The position numbers were made by a program, and so were the translations under genes. A stretch of 35,945 nucleotides of DNA from a virus: positions 1-35,945 of IMG/VR virus record IMGVR_UViG_3300042486_001174; one strand, written 5' to 3'. This document shows positions 1 through 6,165 of this stretch, one piece after another. The notes under the pieces are model-generated. The model had not been told where the DNA came from and ran no database searches. It was given only the letters and a program-made list of their open reading frames with translations. Each line of letters opens with the position of its first letter. Position 1 is the stretch's first letter.

Positions 1-248
1 ATCGTGAAGACGGTCCTGCAATTGAATATGCCAGTGGAGGTAAATCTTGGTTCGTCAATGGAAAACGCCATCGTGAAGATGGTCCTGCAGTTGAACTTGC
101 CGGTGGACATAAAGAATGGTACGTCGATGGAGTTTCACTAAGTGAACAAGAATTCCTCAAGCGAACTGCTAAAGAAATCGTCTTGACAATGGACGAGATT
201 GCATCTAAGTTTGGGATTGAAGTGAGCAAGCTAAAGATCACTAAGTAA
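1..248 (+). CDS. HREDGPA (MORN-variant) repeat protein, 5'-truncated by window edge
   Basis: The reading frame is open from the first complete codon at position 3 to a TAA at 246-248. It shows two 23-residue units (the first lacks its leading H because of the edge) and then the 36-residue tail shared by all members of the array. The tail here reads EFLKRTAKE and ends KITK, as in the gene at 781-1311 and unlike the EFLLKTAKE/KIQK form of the gene at 279-740. The start and total unit number lie outside the window. Function is unknown; the repeats suggest a binding surface rather than an enzyme. Confidence 0.9.
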   Translation, partial: REDGPAIEYASGGKSWFVNGKRHREDGPAVELAGGHKEWYVDGVSLSEQEFLKRTAKEIVLTMDEIASKFGIEVSKLKITK

Positions 249-278
249 GGAACCCAAAACGAACACGAAACGAACATT

Positions 279-740
279 ATGACTCCAGTATACATTATCA
301 TCGGCAAATACGGAAACAAGCATTACTACAAGGACAAAGCAATGACGATACTTCATCGTGAAGATGGTCCTGCGGCTGAACATGCCAATGGATGTAAAGA
401 ATGGTACTCTAATGGAAAACATCATCGTGAAGACGGTCCTGCGGTTGAATATGCCAATGGACATAAAGCTTGGTTCATCGATGGAAAACTTCATCGTGAA
501 GATGGTCCTGCAGTTGAACTTGCCGGTGGACATAAAGAATGGTACGTCAATGGAAAACGCCATCGTGAAGACGGTCCTGCGGTTGAATATGCCGATGGAC
601 ATAAAGCTTGGTTCATCGATGGAGTTTCACTAAGTGAACAAGAATTCCTTCTTAAAACCGCTAAAGAAATCGTCTTGACGATGGACGAGATTGCATCTAA
701 GTTTGGGATTGAAGTGAGCAAGCTGAAGATCCAGAAGTAA
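279..740 (+). CDS. HREDGPA-repeat protein, 4 units (153 aa)
   Basis: Residues 1-25 form the constant head (MTPVYIIIGKYGNKHYYKD and a few more), residues 26-117 are four 23-residue units, and residues 118-153 are the constant tail ending KIQK. There is no signal peptide or membrane segment. The units match the G-K-x-H-R-E-D-G-P-A pattern of MORN_2-like repeats found in phage and giant-virus proteins. The start is ATG, preceded by the array's GAAACGAACATT leader with no Shine-Dalgarno. The tail segment TMDEIASKFGIEVSKL looks weakly like a helix-turn-helix; that is inference only. Its biological role is not known. Confidence 0.9.
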   Translation: MTPVYIIIGKYGNKHYYKDKAMTILHREDGPAAEHANGCKEWYSNGKHHREDGPAVEYANGHKAWFIDGKLHREDGPAVELAGGHKEWYVNGKRHREDGPAVEYADGHKAWFIDGVSLSEQEFLLKTAKEIVLTMDEIASKFGIEVSKLKIQK

Positions 741-780
741 CGAACACGAAACGAACACGAAACGAACACTAAAACACATT

Positions 781-1311
781 ATGACTCCAGTATACATTAA
801 CATCGGCAAATATGGCGACAAGCATTACTACAAGGACAAAGCAATGACGATACGCCATCGTGAAGACGGTCCTGCTATTGAACTTGCCGATGGAGGTAAA
901 TCTTGGTTCGTCAATGGAAAACGCCATCGTGAAGACGGTCCTGCGGCTGAAGATGCCGATGGACATAAAGAATGGTTCATCGATGGAAAACATCATCGTG
1001 AAGACGGTCCTGCAATTGAATATGCCGGTGGAGGTAAAGCTTGGTACTCCAATGGAAAACTTCATCGTGAAGACGGTCCTGCAATTGAATATGCCGATGG
1101 GAGTAAATTTTGGTTCGTCAATGGAAAACTTCATCGTGAAGACGGTCCTGCAGTTGAACATTCCGATGGAGGTAAAGAATGGTACGTCAATGGAGTGGAA
1201 CACGGTGAACGAGAATTCCTCAAGCGAACTGCTAAAGAAATCGTCTTGACGATGGACGAGATTGCATCTAAGTTTGGCATTGAAGTGAGCAAGCTAAAGA
1301 TCACTAAGTAA
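781..1311 (+). CDS. HREDGPA-repeat protein, 5 units (176 aa)
   Basis: This is the longest complete member: the 25-residue head (VYINIGKYGDKHYY variant), five 23-residue units (residues 26-140) and the 36-residue tail with the EFLKRTAKE/KITK form. It is exactly one 69-nt unit longer than the genes at 279 and 1699. The unit changes lie at the same variable positions (8, 10-12, 14, 16, 18-20), including the only E-D at unit positions 9-10 and an H-S pair at 10-11. The leader before the ATG (CTAAAACACATT) matches that of the gene at 1699, not its immediate neighbours. Function is unknown. Confidence 0.9.
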   Translation: MTPVYINIGKYGDKHYYKDKAMTIRHREDGPAIELADGGKSWFVNGKRHREDGPAAEDADGHKEWFIDGKHHREDGPAIEYAGGGKAWYSNGKLHREDGPAIEYADGSKFWFVNGKLHREDGPAVEHSDGGKEWYVNGVEHGEREFLKRTAKEIVLTMDEIASKFGIEVSKLKITK

Positions 1312-1345
1312 GTAAGGAACCCAAAACGAACACGAAACGAACATT

Positions 1346-1669
1346 ATGACTCCAGTATACATTATCATCAACGAATACGGAAACAAGCATTACTACAAGG
1401 ACAAAGCAATGACGATACGCCATCGTGAAGACGGTCCTGCGGTTGAACTTGCCGATGGGAGTAAAGCTTGGTACTCTAATGGAAAACGCCATCGTGAAGA
1501 TGGTCCTGCGGTTGAATACCCCGATGGACATAAAGTTTGGTATCTCGACGGAGTGAAACACGGTGAACAAGAATTCCTTCTTAAAACCGCTAAAGAAATC
1601 GTCTTGACGATGGACGAGATTGCATCTAAGTTTGGGATTGAAGTGAGCAAGCTCAAGATCCAGAAGTAA
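1346..1669 (+). CDS. HREDGPA-repeat protein, 2 units (107 aa)
   Basis: This is the shortest complete member: the constant head (VYIIINEYGNKHYY variant), two 23-residue units (residues 26-71) and the 36-residue tail of the EFLLKTAKE/KIQK type. It is exactly two 69-nt units shorter than the 4-unit paralogues, as expected if unit number changes by recombination or slippage between units. The leader is the GAACATT type, as for the gene at 279. The second unit carries the only proline at unit position 11 (EYPDG). No function can be assigned. Confidence 0.9.
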   Translation: MTPVYIIINEYGNKHYYKDKAMTIRHREDGPAVELADGSKAWYSNGKRHREDGPAVEYPDGHKVWYLDGVKHGEQEFLLKTAKEIVLTMDEIASKFGIEVSKLKIQK

Positions 1670-1698
1670 CGAACCCGAAACAAACACTAAAACACATT

Positions 1699-2160
1699 AT
1701 GACTCCAGTATACATTATCATCGGCAAATACGGAAACAAGCATTACTACAAGGACAAAGCAATGACGATACTTCATCGTGAAGATGGTCCTGCAGTTGAA
1801 CTTGCCGGTGGACATAAAGAATGGTACGTCAATGGAAAACGCCATCGTGAAGACGGTCCTGCGGTTGAATATGCCGATGGAGGTAAAGCTTGGTTCATCG
1901 ATGGAAAACGCCATCGTGAAGACGGTCCTGCGGTTGAACTTGCCAGTGGAGGTAAAGAATGGTACGTCAATGGAAAACGCCATCGTGAAGACGGTCCTGC
2001 GGTTGAACTTGCCGATGGATGTAAAGCTTGGTTCATCGATGGAGTTTCACTAAGTGAACAAGAATTCCTTCTTAAAACCGCTAAAGAAATCGTCTTGACG
2101 ATGGACGAAATTGCATCTAAGTTTGGGATTGATGTAAGCAAGCTAAAGATCTCTAAGTAA
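1699..2160 (+). CDS. HREDGPA-repeat protein, 4 units (153 aa), last of array
   Basis: The head is identical to that of the gene at 279 (including the MTIL junction), followed by four 23-residue units and the 36-residue tail, here ending KISK with IDVSK instead of IEVSK. Near-identical DNA over the head and tail of all copies points to recent duplication or gene conversion. This is the last copy: the following leader (AAGGAACTCTGATAAAATA) differs from the array's, and the next gene is unrelated. Function is unknown. Confidence 0.9.
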   Translation: MTPVYIIIGKYGNKHYYKDKAMTILHREDGPAVELAGGHKEWYVNGKRHREDGPAVEYADGGKAWFIDGKRHREDGPAVELASGGKEWYVNGKRHREDGPAVELADGCKAWFIDGVSLSEQEFLLKTAKEIVLTMDEIASKFGIDVSKLKISK

Positions 2161-2182
2161 GGAACTCTGATAAAATAAAAAT

Positions 2183-2530
2183 ATGAATCGTACAAGTAAA
2201 CTATCTAGGCTTTTTAAATTCTTCTGGATGTCTCAAGCTGAACCTGATGAGACATGGGATAAACTATTGAATCTCCTGATTGATAAAGGAACTGTTACAA
2301 AAGTAGATAACTTCACAATTACATTCGACAACGCCTTTACTGTTTGGACCTCCAATCACCCATACGCTAGTGGAATCCTTTATGTGTACAAAGGTAAGTA
2401 CACTGACGAGAGACTACACTGCTCTAAGGCAACTAAAATTCGACTAGAGGATTTTTATTACAAATATCTAGAAGATACAAAAGCTCAAAGTTATGTAGAG
2501 AAAGAACTAAAGATCTATAAGAACAAGTAA
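2183..2530 (+). CDS. Hypothetical protein (115 aa)
   Basis: A small soluble, lysine-rich protein that I do not recognise. The N-terminus is basic (MNRTSKLSRLFKFFW), followed by an acidic/aliphatic segment and a lysine-rich end (KELKIYKNK). There is no signal peptide, membrane helix or known motif. It starts 22 nt after the last repeat gene, behind an A-rich leader without a clear SD, and is followed by the lipoprotein genes. It could be co-transcribed with either neighbour. Confidence 0.7.
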   Translation: MNRTSKLSRLFKFFWMSQAEPDETWDKLLNLLIDKGTVTKVDNFTITFDNAFTVWTSNHPYASGILYVYKGKYTDERLHCSKATKIRLEDFYYKYLEDTKAQSYVEKELKIYKNK

Positions 2531-2561
2531 GAACCAAAGGAACACCAATATAATAAACAAG

Positions 2562-3113
2562 ATGAAACTAATGAAACTAATGACAATCGTTGTGGCTGCT
2601 CTTATGCTGCCTTCGTGTATTGAAGAAACCCAGCCAAGTAATGCCAGCGGCAGTGTCTCAAAGAAGACTGTTGAGGTATCAACTGATGCTGATGGTTGGA
2701 CTGTAGAACAGAAGAATATTGCTGAACGACTCAAGCGTGATAATGTCGCTGGAGCAATCAAGCATCTGTATGTGATTAGTCCTTATAGTGGTCAGGTGAT
2801 TCTGTATTCCACCGTGAAAGGTAAGGTCACTTCATCTGGTAAGCGACTAACTCCTACAAGTGTATCAGCGGGTGCTTGGGAGTATGTCAACAGTCCTCAT
2901 AGTGGTATGGGTGTCAATATTAACGGGCAGACAAAATACACATCAGAAGTGCTACAAGATGATGGCTCTTATGGCAGTTCATGTGAATACATTTATTGGT
3001 TCAGCTCTAAGGGAACTTTCCATAGTCACTTCTTCACTGGTGGACAAATCATCCATGTTTCTGATCAACCAATTGCTGTAAAGAACATCACTCTTAACCT
3101 CGAAGACCGCTAA
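2562..3113 (+). CDS. Predicted lipoprotein (183 aa)
   Basis: The protein has a short lipoprotein signal: a lysine-containing n-region (MKLMKLM), a hydrophobic core and the lipobox L-P-S-C with the cysteine at residue 19. It would be lipidated and exported, most simply into the periplasm-facing envelope of a Gram-negative host. The mature part is polar, rich in Gly/Ser/Tyr, probably beta-rich, with no recognised catalytic motif. Only 1 nt separates it from the next gene, another predicted lipoprotein, so the pair is an operon. Superinfection exclusion or lysis functions are conceivable for phage lipoproteins, but nothing in the sequence decides. Confidence 0.82.
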   Translation: MKLMKLMTIVVAALMLPSCIEETQPSNASGSVSKKTVEVSTDADGWTVEQKNIAERLKRDNVAGAIKHLYVISPYSGQVILYSTVKGKVTSSGKRLTPTSVSAGAWEYVNSPHSGMGVNINGQTKYTSEVLQDDGSYGSSCEYIYWFSSKGTFHSHFFTGGQIIHVSDQPIAVKNITLNLEDR

Positions 3114-3114
3114 T

Positions 3115-3579
3115 ATGAAAACCGTTGTATATATTTTTCTCTCTCTGGTAGCATGTACTGTCATCATTGGATGTAGTATCCTGAGTAAAGGATGTTCTTA
3201 TGTTGGCAAGGCAACTGCTGTCGTTGAACAACAACTAGATCCGGCTCTTCTCTTGAAGAAGTATGAATGGTTCAAAAATGTAGCAGCAGAATGTGATAAG
3301 AAACTTGCTGATGTTCAGGTTTATAAGTCCCGTCTCACTAGTATGGAGAAGTCCTATGAAGGCACCTCTCGTAAGGATTGGGATCGAACTGATAAAGAAC
3401 AGTTTAATCTATGGGAGCAAGAAGTTGCGGGTGTCGTTGCCAGTTATAACAGCCTAGCTGCTGAATATAATGCAGCCATGTCCAAGATCAACTATGCCTT
3501 TACCAATATCGGATCTCTCCCAAAGGGAGCAGCTGAACCATTGCCGCGAGAGGTGCGATCATATACTCTTTCCTTTTAA
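3115..3579 (+). CDS. Predicted lipoprotein with helical ectodomain (154 aa)
   Basis: An N-terminal hydrophobic segment (residues 4-20) ends in the lipobox-like I-I-G-C with the cysteine at residue 20; a second cysteine follows in SKGCSYVG. The mature region is mostly helical and charged (LLKKYEWFKNVAAECDKKLADVQ and onward), consistent with a coiled-coil-like ectodomain. The gene starts with TAATATG immediately after the first lipoprotein and ends shortly before a strong terminator. A lipoprotein with a helical body resembles an outer-membrane spanin in outline, but there is no partner inner-membrane spanin beside it, so I leave it as unknown. Confidence 0.8.
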   Translation: MKTVVYIFLSLVACTVIIGCSILSKGCSYVGKATAVVEQQLDPALLLKKYEWFKNVAAECDKKLADVQVYKSRLTSMEKSYEGTSRKDWDRTDKEQFNLWEQEVAGVVASYNSLAAEYNAAMSKINYAFTNIGSLPKGAAEPLPREVRSYTLSF

Positions 3580-3605
3580 AAGAACTCTTAAGAGCTAAAT
3601 CATCG

Positions 3606-3634
3606 AGGCGTATCCCCTCCGATACGCCTTTTTT
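3606..3634 (+). terminator. Rho-independent terminator after the lipoprotein operon
   Basis: A perfect 9-bp stem (AGGCGTATC at 3606-3614 with GATACGCCT at 3621-3629) closes a 6-nt CCCTCC loop and is followed by a run of T (3630-3634). It lies about 25 nt after the second lipoprotein gene and ends the repeat-array/lipoprotein unit before the first TTTACA/TATAAT promoter. Confidence 0.93.
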
Positions 3635-3688
3635 GTCTGAAAATTTTGGAAAAAAATGAACTTTTTTTGGATTTTATGCATTTTCTTG

Positions 3689-3717
3689 TTTACATTCGTC
3701 TAAAAACCTGTTAAAAT
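3689..3717 (+). promoter_or_regulatory. Sigma70-type promoter P1
   Basis: TTTACA (3689-3694), a 17-nt spacer and TAAAAT (3712-3717). The expected +1 is G3724, giving a 16-nt leader that starts GTAAGG and ends at the ATG at 3740. The upstream text (TGCATTTTCTTG) and the leader (GTAAGGAAACCAC) are nearly the same as at the promoters at 12611, 14495 and 17262. Confidence 0.88.
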
Positions 3718-3739
3718 AATTCTGTAAGGAAACCACCAC

Positions 3740-3916
3740 ATGTCGAACCTCGATTCCCTGCTTCCCGATTCTCTCGAACTTCTTGCAATGTTTGAAACCG
3801 CCGCTGCAATCGCAGCAGCAGCTTATGCCGAAGAAGAGGATTCGCTCGAACTCGCTTTTCAAAAAGCTGCGAGTTCCGCAACGGTTGATTACATTATCTC
3901 TAACAAGAATCGCTAA
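3740..3916 (+). CDS. Small alanine-rich acidic protein (58 aa)
   Basis: The first gene of the P1 operon: ATG 16 nt after the predicted transcript start, stop TAA at 3914-3916. The protein is leucine-rich at the N-terminus (SLLPDSLELL), then alanine-rich (TAAAIAAAAYA) and acidic, probably two helices. The position of promoter and leader supports it as a real gene despite its size. I do not recognise the family. Confidence 0.75.
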   Translation: MSNLDSLLPDSLELLAMFETAAAIAAAAYAEEEDSLELAFQKAASSATVDYIISNKNR

Positions 3917-3920
3917 TACC

Positions 3921-4133
3921 ATGACTGACCAACCACAATTTGATCGTGAACGCCACGGCGGACTATTTGACCGAGGCAGCGCTGATGCTTATTACCGCCG
4001 CGCTTTTTCCCCTCACTGGTATCCACAAGGCACTGGTCGCGGTGAAGCCGTCATCAATCTGACAAGTGAGGAAATTGAAGAATACCGCAAAGGCTTCCAA
4101 TACCAAGAATCAACCGGAGAATTTAAGTACTGA
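3921..4133 (+). CDS. Conserved small phage protein, RERHGG...RGSADAYY type (70 aa)
   Basis: The ATG at 3921 is preferred over an upstream in-frame ATG at 3783, because the region before it is the coding sequence of the 58-aa gene. The protein shows the pattern D-R-E-R-H-G-G, D-R-G-S-A-D-A-Y-Y, and a C-terminal L-T-S-E-E-I-E-E-Y-R. I have seen this arrangement in short uncharacterised proteins of many phages. Its function is unknown. The stop overlaps the next start (TGATG), indicating translational coupling. Confidence 0.82.
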   Translation: MTDQPQFDRERHGGLFDRGSADAYYRRAFSPHWYPQGTGRGEAVINLTSEEIEEYRKGFQYQESTGEFKY

Positions 4134-4450
4134 TGAAAATCAAATTCACAAGCGTCGATGTTACTCCGCAGCCGTCATTGCCCAAAAGAAAGTGGCTTGA
4201 GTATCGCGTGAACGGTGTTACGATTGGATGTGCAATGACATTCATGTGTAACGGACGTTTCAATGCAGGTCGCCTTGGCCGAACATTTGATTGGAATCAT
4301 ACAGGTCTCGAGAAACTTCTGGGAACCGAAAAGTACAATGCAAACCGTGATCGTTTCATATCTCCACGCGCAGACTTGGTTTATGGGACTGGTGCCACAA
4401 TTCCTCTGAAGCGTGTAAAGGAAATCTTTACCGCTGTCGCAACTGCTTAA
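4133..4450 (+). CDS. Hypothetical protein (105 aa)
   Basis: A basic soluble protein starting inside the preceding stop codon (TGATG). It has a VTIGCAMTFMCNGRFNAGRLG segment split by two cysteines and an N-terminal proline-rich strand region. No recognised family. It belongs to the P1 operon between the RERHGG protein and the receiver-like gene. Confidence 0.75.
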   Translation: MKIKFTSVDVTPQPSLPKRKWLEYRVNGVTIGCAMTFMCNGRFNAGRLGRTFDWNHTGLEKLLGTEKYNANRDRFISPRADLVYGTGATIPLKRVKEIFTAVATA

Positions 4451-4454
4451 TAAG

Positions 4455-4760
4455 ATGAAAGTTTTTCTCGATGACGAAAGAGTCACTCCGCAAGGATGGT
4501 TCCGAACATACAATCCCGACGACACGATTGATTTGCTGCACGCTGGTCTGGTGACTGAGCTTAGCCTCGATCATGACCTTGGTGATGACGACGAAATCGG
4601 AACTGGATATGACGTGGTTCTTTGGATTGAGGAAGCCGTTGCTTTGCGAGGCTTTGTTCCTCCAATCATTCACGTTCACTCCGCAAACTCTTCGGCCGCC
4701 GCAAAGATGCGTGCTGGAATCGAAACAATCCAAAGACTACACAATGCACTCTCCGTATAA
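4455..4760 (+). CDS. Cyclic-phosphate-processing receiver (cREC)-like protein (101 aa)
   Basis: The N-terminal M-K-V-F-L-D-D-E-R, the central S-L-D-H-D-L-G followed by G-T-G-Y-D-V and W-I-E, and the late H-V-H-S-A-N match the small receiver-like family known as cyclic-phosphate processing receiver (cREC) domains. The acidic pair near the N-terminus and the D-H-D are the expected active-site residues. The family is predicted from genome context to act on 2',3'-cyclic phosphates or similar RNA ends; that role is inference. It sits just upstream of rtcB, which uses such ends. It overlaps a possible small gene at its 3' end. Confidence 0.75.
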   Translation: MKVFLDDERVTPQGWFRTYNPDDTIDLLHAGLVTELSLDHDLGDDDEIGTGYDVVLWIEEAVALRGFVPPIIHVHSANSSAAAKMRAGIETIQRLHNALSV

Positions 4761-4911
4761 TCATAACAAAAGAATCTGTGAAAAGCGTAGTCGCGCATTT
4801 TCTAATGCAATGCGTCATCCAGTGCGCTCACGTAAATGGAATAAGTGGATGAATCGGTGGGTTAAACTTGCGACTCAACTCGTCGACTCGAAACTATCTG
4901 AACTCTCGTAA
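4744..4911 (+). CDS. Possible small basic protein (55 aa)
   Basis: The ATG at 4744 lies inside the 3' end of the cREC-like gene (17-nt overlap) and opens a frame to a TAA at 4909-4911. The product is short, strongly basic and rich in Arg/Lys/Trp (RSRKWNKWMNRWVK). The gap it fills would otherwise be 150-200 nt of empty sequence in a dense genome. No family is recognised and there is no SD. Confidence 0.5.
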   Translation: MHSPYNHNKRICEKRSRAFSNAMRHPVRSRKWNKWMNRWVKLATQLVDSKLSELS

Positions 4912-4953
4912 ATCTTTAAATAATCCATAGTGATATTGCCTGTGGAAATTATT

Positions 4954-4961
4954 TATAAAAA
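4954..4961 (+). promoter_or_regulatory. Possible late-type promoter before rtcB
   Basis: TATAAAAA, one mismatch from the T4 late box TATAAATA, lies 10 nt before the preferred rtcB ATG at 4972. On the opposite strand the overlapping bases 4950-4957 read a perfect TATAAATA pointing left. The same TATTTATAAAA text recurs at 6998-7008 on the other side of the rtcB/endonuclease block. Confidence 0.4.
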
Positions 4962-4971
4962 TGACAATCTT

Positions 4972-6165
4972 ATGAAACTATTAGGTTCAAACAACAATAT
5001 TCCGGTTTTCGGCGATCCTCTCCAGAATGCCGTTGATCAGATGTCGAACTGTCTCGTCAAGGGTGGCTACAAGGCTGCACTTATGGCTGACCATCACCTT
5101 GGTTATGCTGTTCCTGTCGGCGGCGTAATTGCTTACAAGGACAAGATCTCGCCTTCAGGTGTAGGCTTCGACATCGGCTGCGGAAACAAGGCTGTGATGA
5201 CTGACCTGCACTATGGAGATATCGCGGGTGATATGAACCGTATCATGGACGAAGTGTTTGATCGCATCTCGTTTGGAATCGGCCGCAAGAACAAGACTGA
5301 TGTTGACCATGCGTTGTTTGACAACGATGCTTGGACTGACATCGCTATGCTCGGCGAGCTGAAGGACATGGCGCGCGGACAGCTTGGTACTGTCGGCAGC
5401 GGTAACCACTATGTCGATATCTTCTATGATCAAAAGGGTCGCGTTTGGATCGGAGTTCACTTTGGTTCACGTGGTCTTGGTCACAAGATTGCTTCGCATT
5501 ACATCAAGGCCGGCGGCGGTGTTGACGGTATTAACGTCGATCCTGCTATCTTGGATGTGAATACTGACCTTGGTCGCGAATACATCGCTGCTATGAACCT
5601 CGCTGGTGAATATGCGTATGCTGGTCGCGATTGGGTCTGTGAAGAAGTTGCTCGTATCCTTGGTGCGTCTATCCTTGACAGCGTTCACAACCACCATAAC
5701 TTCGCTTGGAATGAAACTCATGACGGTGAAGACCTTTGGGTTGTTCGCAAGGGTGCTACTCCTGCTTTCCCAGGTCAACGTGGTTTTGTCGGTGGAACTA
5801 TGGGTGAAAACTCAGTGATCCTCGAAGGCGTCGCGTCGGACCTTTCTTCCTCTACTCTGTATTCAACTGTTCACGGTGCAGGCCGAGTCATGTCGCGCAC
5901 CGAAGCTGCTGGTAAGTCCAAGTGGAAGGGTGGAAAGAAGATCAAGATTTCGGAAGGCAAGGTCTCGCAGGCCATGATGGACGAATGGGTTAACAAGGCA
6001 GGCGTTGTTCTTCGCGGAGCAGGCGTCGATGAATCTCCGCATGCTTACAAGCGTTTGGCTGATGTCCTTGAAGCTCAGGGCGACACTGTTCGTATTCTCG
6101 ACGTTCTTACTCCAATCGGAGTTGCGATGGCAGGTGCCGATGTATTTGATCCTTACGCCGATTGA
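4972..6165 (+). CDS. rtcB: RtcB-family RNA ligase (397 aa)
   Basis: RtcB joins RNA ends carrying a 2',3'-cyclic or 3'-phosphate to 5'-OH ends, using GTP and Mn2+. All main family signatures are visible: G-V-G-F-D-I-G-C-G with the metal ligands D67 and C70, G-S-G-N-H-Y-V-D, H-F-G-S-R-G-L-G-H, V-H-N-H-H-N-F-A, and S-T-V-H-G-A-G-R-V-M-S-R around the guanylated histidine. The length is typical. I chose ATG 4972 because a GTG at 4930 would add 14 unusual residues across the TATAAAAA box. The gene may repair tRNAs cut by host anticodon nucleases; the cREC, macro-domain and RNA-ligase genes in the same region support an RNA-repair role. Its 3' end overlaps the opposed endonuclease gene by 13 nt. Confidence 0.93.
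   Translation: MKLLGSNNNIPVFGDPLQNAVDQMSNCLVKGGYKAALMADHHLGYAVPVGGVIAYKDKISPSGVGFDIGCGNKAVMTDLHYGDIAGDMNRIMDEVFDRISFGIGRKNKTDVDHALFDNDAWTDIAMLGELKDMARGQLGTVGSGNHYVDIFYDQKGRVWIGVHFGSRGLGHKIASHYIKAGGGVDGINVDPAILDVNTDLGREYIAAMNLAGEYAYAGRDWVCEEVARILGASILDSVHNHHNFAWNETHDGEDLWVVRKGATPAFPGQRGFVGGTMGENSVILEGVASDLSSSTLYSTVHGAGRVMSRTEAAGKSKWKGGKKIKISEGKVSQAMMDEWVNKAGVVLRGAGVDESPHAYKRLADVLEAQGDTVRILDVLTPIGVAMAGADVFDPYAD

Larger units (their letters stand above)
1..2160 (+). repeat. Tandem array of five HREDGPA-repeat genes
   Basis: Five consecutive paralogous genes (first one cut by the window edge) share a constant 25-residue N-terminus, a variable number of 23-residue (69-nt) units and a constant 36-residue C-terminus. 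Visible unit counts are at least 2 (partial), 4, 5, 2 and 4. Each unit keeps H-R-E-D-G-P-A, then E at position 9, G13, K15, W17 and G21; the other positions vary. The gaps between genes are also repetitive, built from short CGAACACGAAA-type direct repeats just before each ATG. The units resemble MORN_2-variant (YwqK-type) repeats. Confidence 0.93.

Noticed and set aside
231-1203. Long open frames on the opposite strand and in other frames of the repeat array
   Set aside because: They follow the 69-nt periodicity of the real genes (mirror repeats such as F-S-I-D-E-P-F-F) and are shadows of the plus-strand coding sequence.
1-2160. CRISPR array or diversity-generating retroelement
   Set aside because: The 69-nt units are coding, in frame, without spacers; there are no cas genes, reverse transcriptase, or template/variable repeat pair in view.
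2549-2554. TATAAT before the first lipoprotein gene as a promoter
   Set aside because: No TTTACA- or TTGACA-like box 17 nt upstream, unlike the eight accepted promoters.
4930-4971. GTG start adding 14 residues to rtcB
   Set aside because: The extension overlaps the late-box-like sequence and does not match the usual RtcB N-terminus; ATG 4972 fits better.
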